A DNA stretch of 64,000 bases from Terebella lapidaria (taxonomy: Eukaryota; Annelida; Polychaeta; Terebellida; Terebellidae), in the NCBI GenBank assembly GCA_949152475.1, contig OX424563.1, positions 20,123,001-20,187,000 of the forward strand, read 5' to 3'. Positions 11,417 through 22,977 of this stretch are shown here, piece by piece. The notes beneath the pieces were generated by a model. It worked only from the letters and a program-made list of their open reading frames with translations, was not told the DNA's origin and ran no database searches. A program made the translations under genes and the position numbers. Position 1 is the first letter of the stretch. Each line of letters starts with the position of its first letter.

Positions 11417-12312
11417 AGTACTAGTAAAGTGCAAATATGATATTAAGTTGTATGAAAGATTTCATTGATCTGAGCAAAATGTTTTTTACGGTATATCAAT
11501 ATCACTATCCGTTCAAAAGTTACAGCCATTTGAAAATGCCATTCCGGCACTACATTACAGAAGCCACTTGAAAAGCTTTAGCAGCTCATTAATATGCAAA
11601 TTAGATGTTAATGAGAATTCATGACGTCATGAGGGGAACAAATTTTAATTAGGATATTTTGAGCCATGATATAATGACTCCTATTGAAGGTTATGGCGAC
11701 CTGACTAGTGCATATTATTATGTACCATACATAGTCAATATCCACACACCCTAATCTGTTGCTATGGCTACCAGTCGTTCCCTACAGCCGTAGTTACCTA
11801 TGGTTGCCATGGTCATTAACTGCCAAGTCAATATATTCCCAGACTTTCTGTCGTTTATTTATGAACGAAATTAATATAAAGCTCAAGTTGGCACCATTTT
11901 TAGTGGTGCATACCCTGTTCTAAGTGGGATTCTGGCCCTAGCAATAATGGTTGCTATGGGCCATACTGGGTCACTGGTTACCTTGACAACAACAGAAAAA
12001 GTGGAAACACTGATTATTCATATTGAAAACTGTATGGAATAAGTTTTGATGAATAAGCATAACATTAAATGAATGAATAATACATATTAAAGTACCTCAT
12101 TAAAACAGCTTCCCCCGATGACGTCATGAATATCTCATTTGCATACTAATTAGCTAATTTTTTTTTAAAAAGCAAATTTGCCAACTTCAGTCTTCAAAGT
12201 GCTATAACTTTTGAACGGAGTGTGATATTTACGTGCCGTAAAGACCATTTTGCTCAGATCTATGAGATCTTTCATATAAGTTCACATCATATTTGCACTA
12301 TACCAGTAATCT
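11417..12312. mobile_element. Foldback element with about 200-bp inverted ends
   Basis: The left arm (about 11417-11640) and right arm (about 12108-12312) are diverged reverse complements. Shared blocks include AAGTGCAAATATGAT, GATCTGAGCAAAATG, TTGAA-CGGA-type sequence, AATATGCAAAT and ATGACGTCAT. The central part carries GTTGCTATGG repeats in both orientations. No transposase frame is seen. The target duplication is unclear because the outermost ends have diverged. Confidence 0.6.
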
Positions 12313-12947
12313 TCATTGAATTTAGAAGAAATAGTAAGCTGCGCTACATGGGCCAGATTCTAATTAGCTGGTGATTAATATGTTATATTTGTTTGATAAG
12401 TTAGCAATACTTCCAAATTGATTTTATTATTAAAGCTAATGAATCTCTACAGGTGGAAGATTTGCCTAGTCCAATAACAAACGTTCCTCGCCCTAACTAA
12501 TTTTAATGTGGGCAATGATAGACGAAATTGATTCAGTACTGACATGCACGAAACCGTCAGCTCCATTTGTTCCCAAATTACAACCAAATGGAATGATCAC
12601 AAACCTCAAATTGGATATTTCATAAATTAATTCGTTCGATCTTGCAACGATTCCAATGGAATTGCCATACTTGTCAAAACGGTTGATTTGGGAACAAAAT
12701 GTGTCGCGAATCCGCGATTTTTATCGCTATGGCAACCACAATGAAACGTTGACCATTGTGTTTTACCACTAAAGTTGTCCATTTAGAATATATTAAAATC
12801 GATTAAGATTTGAAACCCGTAGAGCGTTTACAGATACAGTGGCGTTGCGACGATCGCAAAGTCGTCGAACTTCCACTAATATCCACTAGTTATATCCAGT
12901 GAATTCAACATTCACGATACTATATTTATAAAATGGCGGGAACTTAC
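12313..12947. other. Spacer with unexplained open frames on both strands
   Basis: Between about 12505 and 12745 both strands stay open without a recognised domain; on the minus strand the frame includes NELIYEISNLRFVIIPFG. No splice acceptor in a usable phase was found to join it to the PAN gene. It is probably a dispersed repeat or chance. Confidence 0.3.
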
Positions 12948-14787
12948 TTTTTGCCATGCACGTTAATCCATCCCAGCAGCACCCATTATCCCAGCACTCA
13001 GATTCTGATGCCCAGCTCGACAGACAGACATCGTTCGAAAGTGAATTACAGGGTCCAACATCTTCAATAGTATGAGCCAAAGTTTCAGTTTCTGACACGA
13101 AGCAAGAAATACTGGACATGCCCAAATAAAACTGTGACAAAAGTATCTACATATTGTGAGCATATTTCTGCACATATTCACCACATTATTTGCACTTTTG
13201 TATCAACATGTACAGCAACATGTATTTTAGTACATGTAGATACTTGGTAATGAAAACTCCTCAGTGGAGTGACTCAATGCTTACAAGAACAGGGCGTGAT
13301 GCAGCACGACCTCTCGAGATCCAACGGCTCCAAATCAATGAATTCATCTAGAATAACACCCGTGAACACAGATGTTGGGCATTCCCAGTGCTGAGTGACG
13401 TTACCTACCCCACAGACTTGATCGTTACAAGGAGGGTCTTCTACCAGGTTGCAGGATATCGGGCTAGCTACTCCACCACAGGCGTCTGATTTTGTGTGTT
13501 GAACAACAATATTATGATAATCCAGCTGGTGCATGTACTATATTTAAACCTGTCTATCCTCCCAATACACACAATTCATCAATCAACATGAATTAATCAA
13601 TTGTTTCAACACTGGACAGAAAATAATCATTTGACCACAACATACTGATGTGACCAACCTAGTTCAAAGCGCCTCCTGGCATGGAGGGACAACCAATCAC
13701 TTTCCACCTCTTCACTCTCGGTGCCACTGACCCAGTAGAGCAAGCAGAGCTGAGAGTCCGTCTCATAGTCCACGCTCAAGCAATTGGGAATTCCATTGCA
13801 CAGAAAGGTACAATCATCCAGTGACAAGACTGCTGATGCGGCGTCGTGATTGGCAGTGCCTCGCCAACCAGGGAAAATGACGTACAGCCAATCTGCAGAG
13901 AACGGAAACGTCCCAATAATATCATACAACGATTGCCGATGAAAGTTTGATGTTCTATATGGAACCTATTTTTTTTTACAAACCATCACATTTCATCATG
14001 TGCACATAGGTGAGCTCAGAAGGTATATAGACAAGCTTTATTCGAGGGTCGGTGCTCATTTTGCACGTGTTGTCCGCTGTGGACCACGAGATCGTCACGC
14101 ATCCAGCCAAGACGGTACAAAAGGCCCGACATTCCAATGCGGTTGTTGCTCCCGCTATCACGGTCTGTCCAGAAACTTTCCCCATATTTTCCCACAGTTG
14201 GTAAAACGGCTCGCAATCTGTTGATATATCATTTTCACGTCTCAAAACTAGGTATTATGAATATACGTTCCCCTTCGTGCTTGCGTCCAGAGGAAGATTG
14301 GTATAAGATTGGTTATACACCTCACTTGTTAACAATGTACAGCATTCAATGTATTGGAATTGATAACCAAGTACAACATCATAATATTATTAGGTTCCAG
14401 TATTCAACATCGTTTTGGCAAAACAAAATATACTCACCACCTTGTACTGTAGTGTATCGGGCTGGAATAAATGCCAAATATCCGTGATCCATATGTGAAT
14501 GGCTAGGGGGTGGAGGTTCGTTTTTACATTTTTAAGCTTCAAAATGGTATTGATAGTATAATGCCTAATAACACATTTTAGGTTCATCTGAAATTTCGTT
14601 TTCACTTATTGAAATACAATTATGAACATTAACTTTTTGACAGTATCGCAACTGATATCGCTACATCATGTACATACATTATACCCTGATATGTTATAGT
14701 GTTATTTTTCTAAACATAGTAATTACAATATTTTAACTTACCTGATATTATACAAAAGGTGAAGAGGAATACAACCTGTCCAACCAT
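12948..14787 (-). CDS. Secreted PAN-domain protein, multi-exon gene model (3' end open)
   Basis: Exon 1 (14787-14742) encodes MVGQVVFLFTFCIIS, a plausible signal peptide, and ends at a GTAAGT donor. Exon 2 (14217-13984) and exon 3 (13892-13659) are each 234 nt and encode one Cys-rich module each. The first has six cysteines and the second four, in the C..C...C..C order of PAN/apple domains, which bind proteins or carbohydrates outside the cell. Exon 4 (13485-13285) and exon 5 (13091-12948) encode further Cys-rich modules; the last (SECWDNGCCWDG) is faintly WAP- or trefoil-like. Every junction is phase 1, the usual pattern for shuffled extracellular modules. If the GTTGGT donor at 13658-13653 is skipped, exon 3 reads on to a stop at 13629-13627, giving a 181-aa secreted form. 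No further exon was found below 12948, so the long form is incomplete. Confidence 0.6.
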
Positions 14788-15559
14788 GGCAGATAATTGA
14801 TGTTTCGAATTCAATTCTTGGGTGATGATATGAGCTGGAACCTGAAATAGATACCTGGAAATATACAGCGACGGTGTTTTGCAACTACGTCTACGGACAA
14901 GCTGCTGCACCTGACTCAAGACCTGAATTTAATTGCTCCTCGCCGTTCAAGCCCAATGGACACTAACATGCAGCAACTTTTGTAAACATGTTTACCATCT
15001 CTGATGTGCTGTCAATATACTCTTAAACACACATTAATGTCTTTTAACGACAATACCACTGTGTATGCAGTTCATGTATATAACGCATTATCCTACCAAT
15101 AACGCCAGTATAATGGTATTTCCTAACGTCTAAAACCTGACATCAACTGAAACAAAAAACCCGACTGAACACTTATGTTCAAAGCAACAATCTCGCCATT
15201 ATCAGGGCTATGGTCTTGGTTTTTTTCCTTAATAGCAAAAGTAATTGTTTCATAAAATGACTTCCGATAGGCTAATTGAAATTCACACATTTTCATTACT
15301 TTTTATCAATGTTACTCGAATACGAGTTAGACAAACTAAGCGTACATGTGTCACAACTTCCCAATTTTCCACGGGTTCCCTACATTATAACATGGGTAGT
15401 GTTCAAATTCTTATGCATGTTTAATCCGACCGAAAATATACTAAAAGTCAGTTCATAACTAGACATCAAGGCCTAGAGATGCCTTGGATGCATTTCGGTG
15501 CACAGACTAACTTACAACATACTTGCCACGAATGACATCCGTTTTGCTGTATGACACAC
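14788..15559. other. Upstream region of the PAN gene
   Basis: This is the 5' flank of the minus-strand PAN gene. No convincing TATA box or other element was singled out, and no other gene is seen. Confidence 0.35.
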
Positions 15560-16090
15560 CGCCACTGAGATACCAAACAAACAAAATACTGACTCCGGGA
15601 CAGCGTCTGTTTCGACTTCTCTGAGATATCGATGAAAATGAAAAAAGGAGCCGATTCAGTGGAAAAGATTTCAGACCAAGGGTAAAGTTCTTCATCAATA
15701 CCCATAAAACATGTTTGTCTGGGGCGAAGAGTCTGAAAATTTCATCTGTGTCACTCTTTGACGCACCATTTCAGAGATATCAACGAAAACGAAAAATGTC
15801 GAGTAAACCAAACATTTTAAGGTCAAGGTCAAATTTCATCCCTAATACCCCGTAGACATAATTGTCTAGGGCAACCAGTCTGAAAATAATGTCCGTTTCG
15901 TTCTATGAATCACCATTTTCGAGATATCGACGAAAATGAAAAATGCCGACTCAGCAAAACAAGGAGATAAGGTAAGGGTCAGAGTGCATCCCTAATACCC
16001 CTTACCATGCTTACGGTGACGAGTCCAAAAATAACGTCCGCTTCGCTCTACGACGCAATGTTTCCGAGATATGCAGGATGCCTCAAGGAT
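15560..16090. repeat. Diverged tandem repeat, about 138-152 bp unit
   Basis: Three to four diverged units recur, each with a GAGATATCGACGAAAATGAA block (15621, 15771, 15909, shorter at 16061). A GTCTGAAAAT block and a CATCCCTAATACCCC block recur in the later units. The 79- and 63-residue frames across the first unit are repeat-derived. Confidence 0.6.
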
Positions 16091-16766
16091 TACTTAGCAA
16101 AAATTCTTCTTATCTCTAGGTCGAAAGGTCGTTTGACGGATTGATTTCAAAATCAATAGGGTTCATCCCTGGTGGTATATGAACCTCCATGTCGCAGCCA
16201 TTGCCTGTATACTTTCTAAGTTATCGTGAGGAAACCAAGTCCAAAATCGACATGGATTTCACCCTCACGGATCTCCGATATGGCTCATAACGTATACAGC
16301 ACATCTGCACTATATGCCTAAGCATTGTTGAAAGTTTCAAGTCAATGCGTACAGGTGTTCTTAGAGTTAAAGAGAAGATGGCATAATGAGAAAAAGAAAA
16401 AAAATACTCTAAAACAATAAAGGCACAATAAAGTCGCCAATGTTTGGTTTAATATCTTCAGTTGTATGAACTTCAAGTTTACGAGACCAAAAACTGAGTG
16501 AAAACAAGCCGCAGAACAAACATAGATGGAGATTTTACATGGGCTTTGTCGCGTCTAAATCGAACTCTCTGTTGCATGGGTTTTTGAAATGGGACAGCTT
16601 GATTATGCAGATTGTCTAAGGACCGTCTCACCAATAATATACAAAGAAATGTGCTTACTGCTATCAAATGATTTCCCTTTTGACCAACATGAACTATTAC
16701 TGTGATAATCTTGTGTTGGACAAACGATTGGTACAATTTTGGGCACATAGATTATCACAAATATTT
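16091..16766. other. Spacer without recognised gene
   Basis: No coding signature or clear repeat was recognised in this AT-rich stretch. Confidence 0.4.
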
Positions 16767-19010
16767 TTAGGTTACCGTACCTATGGTCCGATAACTTATT
16801 GGCATGGCGTACGTCCATCGACGGCGTCGGCGTCCGTCCACATTTTCATCTTCAAAGTTTACAGTCAGATATTTTTGAAATTTTGATCAAATCCCCCATA
16901 AAAAATGTGTTTTAAAAAATAAGAGGGGCATTTATTAGTTTTTTATTTCAGCATTTTCTTTTCAAAATGGCGGCCATTTTCGACGAAAAACGGGCAATTT
17001 CTGACTTTGGTGGCCAATTTCGCAGAAACTGTTCAGACAGTTTTGAGATGTTTGTTTCAAATATTCCACTCATAAACCTTTGTGATGTGGATAAGTTTCG
17101 TTACCCTTGAATCGCTACGTCCGCTTGTGGTGGTAAGTTTCATTCAGTCGAGAGTTCCCAAATGGGACTTTCCCATGTTAAATTCTCCTATGCTTATGCC
17201 TATATCTCACTTGATATCTAGATCAAGGACTAGGAATCAATTGTGGATACATAGGAAATGATATATGCTGAGTATTGTCATGACCTCGAATTTGATTTTT
17301 TGGCCTCATTTTCAAGGCCAGGGCACAAAATGTTTAATATCTATTATAGACTTTACAGCTTGGGAATAAATTTTGGACGTATAGGAAATGATATATGCTG
17401 AATATTTTGACCTTCAATTTGACCTCTGACCTAATTTTCAAGGTCGCTGGACCAAATAGCTAACTATGTCACGTATTATCAACTTTACAGTTTATTAATC
17501 AATTGTTCACATATAGGAAATAATATATGATGACTATTTCCATGAGCTTCAAATTGCTCTTGGCCATTCTAAACAAGGTCACAGCTTAGGAGTCAATTGT
17601 GCACATGTAGGAAATGCTATACTCTGAATATTCTCATGACCTTAAACTTGACCTTGGATTTTTTTACATGGTCAGAGCACAAATTGGCTATATCTCACTT
17701 ATTATTGATTTTACCGAATGAATTGTGAACATACAGGAGATGATATATTCTGAATAATATCATGACATTGAATTTGATCTTTGACCTCATTTTCAAGGTC
17801 ACAGAACAAAATGGCCAATATCTCGCTTATTATTGACCTCACAGTTTGGGAATCAATGTGTGCACATATAGGAAATGATATATGCTGAATATCCTCATGA
17901 TCTTGACGTTTGACTCTATTTACAAGGTCAGAGCACACAATGGCCAATATCTCGCTTACTATCGTCTTAGGAATCAATTGTGAACATATAAGATTGTGTA
18001 TGCTGAATACTTCAATAATCTTGATATTGACCTATGACCTCATGTTCAAGGTCACAGGACAAAATGGCTAATATCTCGTTTATATCCGACTTTACAACTT
18101 GACAATCAATTGTGGACATGATACATATAGAATATTCTGAGCAGAAAATGGCCAATGTAAGTATCAATCTATTACCACCAATACAGCCAGATTTTGATGA
18201 TTCCAATAACAAACGTAAACTACAACATTTTGCAATAGACACAAAGCCCGACCAAATAGTTTATCAAACGACCCACTGGCGTCATCAGGGGAAGACAGTG
18301 TGTTAGATGTAGTTGTTTCTACTGTACACCTGATGGAATTAGCAAACAACTGCCCAACAACCCATGAAAGCAATTTAGAAATCCGAAACAAACCCCATTG
18401 GAATAGGTATATGGCAAGTACATAAGTACCTAATCACAAGCCAAAAGGCTACTGAGTTGATGGTATACTCGGGGACAGACTTAACGTTCACCAGCAGTGA
18501 CACCGACTCAATGGTATGAATGTAAGTATCAATCTGTTACCACCAATACCGCCAGATTTTGATGATTCCAATAACAACGTAAAATACAACATTTTGCAAT
18601 AGAAACAAAGCCCGACCAAATAGTTTATCAAAGGACACACTGGCGTCATCAGGGGAAAACAGTGTGTTAGATGTAGTTGTTTGTTGAGCTGTCTGTGACT
18701 GTCTTGTCGTTGTTGTTAGATGTAGTTGGCCAATATTTCGCTTACTATCGTCTTAGGAATCAATTGTGAACATATAAGATTGTGAATACTGAATACTTTA
18801 ATGACCTTGACAAAATATTAATGACAAAATGGCTATTATCTCGTTTATGTCCAACTTTACAACTTGACAATCAATTGTGGACATACAGGAAATGATACAT
18901 ATAGAATATTCTGATGACCTTAATTTGATCTTTGACTTCATTTTCAAGGTCACAGAATTGTACATATAAATAAGCATTGTCCGGTAACCTTTTTTAGCCC
19001 TTGCTTTGTC
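16767..19010 (+). mobile_element. HINE/pearl-like element, copy 2
   Basis: It starts TTAGGTTACCGTACC and ends with CCGGTAACC followed by TTTTTTAGCCC (18981-19000); the right hairpin is degraded. The core is a run of diverged units with TATAGGAAATGATATATG and TTCAAGGTC blocks. A stretch of about 210 bp at 17940-18150 is repeated at 18726-18960 on the other side of the 370-bp repeat dimer. That shows duplication or unequal exchange inside the array. Confidence 0.65.
18153..18727 (+). repeat. 370-bp dispersed repeat, dimer 1
   Basis: A unit starting GTAAGTATCAATCTATTACC recurs after 371 bp (18153 and 18524); the second unit is partial. The first unit stays open for SINLLPPIQPDFDD and NNKRK. Related units lie at 52540-53049, 59985-60305 (reversed), and as fragments at 37078-37140, 51265-51345 and 63925-64000. 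TGGCCAAT flanks the dimer on both sides, but since the surrounding array is itself duplicated this may not be a target duplication. Confidence 0.6.
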
Positions 19011-19320
19011 TTTGTGTATAAACGAACTACACAGCGAATATTTGTTATAAACTGACTTCACGAAAATTTGACAATTGTATTAAACTTCTCATGTGTGTTG
19101 ATGGCCGAAACCCAAACAAAAATTCATATTCATATGCACCTAATCTGTTCATGTATATATTATTGTTCCGTTTGCACTGACACTGCTTACGCACTCGGTC
19201 AATGAATTCCACAGTTCTTGACAACAGGCTACTAGCCCACACCGACATTTTGTAACGTCCCATATACTCGTCCACTCGACTGAACACATGCCCTGACAAA
19301 GCCACTGTAACCAGGCATAA

Positions 19321-19563
19321 CTATGCTGTACGACGACATTTTTGGATCTCATGTTTTCGCCTTAAAAAGTAGGGCGAGAACGCGAAAGTACGAAGCGAAA
19401 GACGAACTATGATGCGAAAACCCGAAAACACGAAGCAGAAACTTTTCGCTTCGTGATTTCGTGTTCTTGCTTCGTGTTTTCGCCTTCTCACCCATTGTTC
19501 ATGTTGTTTATAGGCGGAAACCCGAGATCCAAAAATGGCCGTTGTCGTACACCATACATAACT
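19321..19563. mobile_element. Small foldback MITE with CGAAG/CTTCG core
   Basis: Inverted ends (a TGTACGACGAC and TTTTTGGATCTC block on the left, complement on the right) enclose a core of GCGAAA and CGAAG words that switches to TTTTCGCTTCGTG in its second half. The whole 243 bp can fold into one hairpin. The 88-residue open frame starting at 19461 overlaps it and is not a gene. Confidence 0.65.
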
Positions 19564-19984
19564 GTAACACTTTCCAAAATAAATGCCCCACCAGGTACAC
19601 GAATAGAATGAGGAAGATAGCTAAATTTGTTACTTTAATAATTTTTTCAATGGGATGGGCTCATTTCTATCGGTGTTCAGAATCGGTGGACATGATTGTG
19701 AATAAACTTGGGAAGCAAATGAACTAATATATGTGTCAATAAGTACATAACTATATCCCATACTCTATCGTGAGAGTGTCTTGTCTGAACACACATCGTA
19801 AGCGGCTTATTTGCGGCTTTATTTGCGGCTTTTTAGCAGCCTACTGTCATGTCTTTCGTCCAAAGATCTCACGCCCCGCTCCCAATAATACAGGGGCGCC
19901 AACGTTCATCCGATTAATTCAGGTACGCTTGACCCCCGTGATAGGGGAAGGGTTATTTTCATAAAGATTATTGATTCATTAATA
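19564..19984. other. Spacer without recognised gene
   Basis: Nothing was recognised except a small GCGGCTT/GCGGCTTT duplication near 19802-19832. Confidence 0.35.
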
Positions 19985-21900
19985 ATAGTGGCTCCAGCTT
20001 TTATGCATGTGTTTGAACTCAGTCCAGTTTTGCTAAATCACAATCGTAAGTTCCAGACCATACAACATCGCAATATTCTAGGATAGATCGCACAAAGGAT
20101 ATATAAAAACCTTCAGTTTATATTTCATCAATGTGATAATTCTATCGTAAAATGACACCCAAATGTTTGTGTTTTGACTTCCGTAATATCAATGCCGTTC
20201 AACTTCAAAGTTGGGTGTTCATGAAGGTCACGTTTATTCGAGATGATCAATGACTCGGTCTCGTTTGGATTGAATGTAACTTGCCATTGTTCGGCCCAAC
20301 GATGATCGCCTGCAGGTCAGTTGTTCTGCAGCTGAGTGTCTGTTATTGACAGTGGTAAATAAAGTATCATCCGCACACAAACGAACGCTTGTGAACTTTA
20401 CAACACCTGAGAGGTCATTTATAAAAAATAAAATTAGCCCAAGGGCTAAGAGATGTTACCGGAAAAATGTTTAAACCATAACTTTGTTATTATTCAAGGT
20501 CATTGAAGATGAAAGTTAAGAATACCATTGACACTGCAATATGATTTCCCATTTGATACTGATAATATTTAAGCTATATACAGTTCCCATACGTGAGTTC
20601 GGTAATGTTTTCAGGTCAGGTCAGTGAAATTGGGTCAGGGTCAAGTGGTGTAAACATAGCCAATCCACGCTGTCACGCTACCATTGTCGAGTCACTGTCA
20701 TCAACACATTACTTGATTTCGCCTGAACAATACTAAATACATTGTTTACTCCGAGTTCACCGCGTCACTCACGTTTGAACATGGCATGTACAAGCGTTTA
20801 GTTTATACCACTCAACCTGACCTAGAAACATTTCCGAACTGGCTTATTATCAAGTAAATCAGGTCAAAGGTCAAACTCAAGGTCATAACAATATTCACCA
20901 TATATTATTTCATGTATGTTCACAATTGATTCTCACGCCGTTAAGTTGATAACACAAAAGATATTAGCCATTTCGTGTTCCAACCTTGAAAATAAGGTAA
21001 ATGGTCAAGTTCAAGGTCATGAGCATACTCAGCATTTATCATTTCCTATATGTACACAACCTATTCCCAAAGTAACTCCAACCCTTTGTAGTTTATAATG
21101 TTATATTAGCCCCTTATGTCAGACACGTTCGAAAGCCTTGCTAAACTGAAACTAGGGTACACCTCTAACAATTGCGCTATTGTGGAACAGCCTGGTCTGA
21201 ACCCAGATTGTCATACAGAAATACCATTTGTATCGTGAAAATGGTTATATAGATATTCAAAAACAATTTTCTCTAATATTTTCCCTGTTATACTCAACAG
21301 TGATATGGGTTTGTAAATCTTAGGGTTCGATTGAACTCCACCCTTAAATAATGGAATTACATTTGCTTGCTTCCATACTTTGGGAAATTTCCTTGAGCGC
21401 AGACTAGTAGGGAACAATTTGTATAGCGAATGCGATCTGAGAGGTTTCAAAAACCTTGCCCCAAAGCTATCCAGAACATGTGCTCTTAATGTGTCCGAAT
21501 TTCCAAGTTTATCAATAACATCACGCTCGGTGATATTGATTTTGTTAATGATATCCGATGACGACAATAACGCCGGAAGTGTTACATTGGAATCATGTAG
21601 CACGATAATGCTTATGAATATATTGTTCAAGGCATTAGCCTTTCAATATCATATACCAATATCTGATCGTTGTGGACCAGAGATGCTAGTGTGGAATTAT
21701 TTTTCAATTTAATAATTGTTGGATTTGAAAATGCTCTAGAAATCTGTCTTCCTGAAGGAACATTGAGATATTCGATTCAGTTTATCATGCACATATTGCC
21801 GCTTTGCATCTATACAAGACTGCACACACACTGTGTATTTGTTGCGAGCTGACCTAAAACGTTCCCAACTGTTTGAATCATTGATTTTTTTCGCTATGCG
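19985..21900 (-). mobile_element. Jockey/CR1-group LINE, broken and split
   Basis: On the minus strand, 21900-21110 encodes the N-terminal half of a LINE reverse transcriptase: FPKVWKQANVIPLFKGG, then YKPISLLSITGKILEK, then SGFRPG. The downstream part, 20433-19985, contains FINDLSG and a CADDT active-site variant. The two parts are separated by a decayed HINE-like copy. The segment that would carry the central catalytic motifs is missing or unrecognisable between them. Several stops and frame changes are present, so this is an old copy. Confidence 0.7.
20434..21110 (-). mobile_element. HINE/pearl-like element, copy 3, decayed
   Basis: Its plus-strand left edge is TTAGCCCAAGGGCTAAG followed by GTTACCGG, the reversed right end of the family. 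It lies directly after an A-rich run in the LINE. Diverged array units (TCAAGGTCA, TTTCATGTATGTTCACAATT) continue to about 21080. The other terminus is not found, so the copy is truncated or degraded. Confidence 0.6.
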
Positions 21901-22353
21901 ATGGGCTCGTTCGAGGTTTCACCTCAGTTACGGGAAGGTTCAAGATATCTTCCCGGCAGTTTCAAATAATTCGAAACTGCCGGCGGTAGTCCGGCATGAA
22001 TCTTAATTACCCGCGGTTCTGTGGAATAGCGGGAAATTGAGCGTCTACGTATAGGTACGTCATAGGTTCTGAGCCAATGAGCGCGGTATGCTGGAGAGAG
22101 GCGAAAGTCAGTCAGGTTAAGCGCTTGAGTTGTTGGTGAACAAGACTATTCATGAACACGTGGAAGCCGCTACCGACAAGCTTCTCGATGGAATTTACCG
22201 TATTGGTAGTGAGAGAATATCTACGCAAATGCCTGAACTACGCCATTATAAGTCAAGTGAGCATTAAATCTACGAGTTCAAGATGCGGGCGCATGAGAAA
22301 CAGTTCAAGGTTAACTGACAGCGCTTAACCTAGTTCAAGGTTAAGCGCTGTCA

Positions 22354-22845
22354 ATGGCAAATGTCAAAGAAGGTGACCTGCAACGAGCGGAGCAAGAAAT
22401 TTCGGAGGGTGACAGCGCTTTGTTGTACAAACGAAAACTCCTAAAACTGGCCGATAGTTCCGATTTAAGGTGGAAATTAGTTGACGAGTACCAAGAAAAC
22501 GAATTAGCTGATGATTCAGAAGACGAGAAGAACATTATCAAGGCCGAAAGCAGCCCTACTCGGAAGCTACGCGACATTCTACGTGAGCAGAGGGGCACGG
22601 GACGCGGCGCGTGGAGGCTGACAACCAGACAGTATGCGTGGCAAGTCAGGACATCGCTACGGTCGACCGGTCTGTGTTTCTTTCGCACAGATGGGCTGTA
22701 TTTCGCATGTGGCAAGCCAGGGCACTGGATGTTCGAGTGCCAAGTGTACAAGACAGCTCAACAAACAAGTCCCGCTCCAACAAGGCCCAAGATGAGTATA
22801 CTGGTTTGTATTACGTCTGAAGAGATTGGACAAGTCCAAAGATGA
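22354..22845 (+). pseudogene. gag-like ORF1 of the DIRS-type element
   Basis: The frame encodes an acidic N-terminal region (ADDSEDEKNI, TRKLRDIL) and one CCHC-type zinc knuckle, CGKPGHWMFEC, the nucleic-acid-binding motif of retroelement gag proteins. Proteins of this type precede the reverse transcriptase in animal DIRS elements. Confidence 0.65.
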
Positions 22846-22977
22846 GTATACTGGGTTGTATTACGTCTGAAACAATTGATAATGATTGCAGTAAGAAAAA
22901 TTAGATTCTCACTCTTGTGGGTAGGCTAATATATAAATATATATGAAAAGTGCCAAAGTATCGAATGTTCTAGTTTT

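Noticed and set aside
14438-14502. A 65-nt candidate exon of the PAN gene with plausible acceptor and GTGAGT donor
   Set aside because: It would end in phase 0, while the next PAN exon needs phase 1. Exon 1 joins the 14217 exon in frame without it.
18112-18727. 8-bp TGGCCAAT repeats as a hAT-like target duplication around the 370-bp dimer
   Set aside because: The surrounding HINE array segment is itself duplicated across the dimer, so the match may be a recombination product. The second dimer shows only a possible GTAAA.
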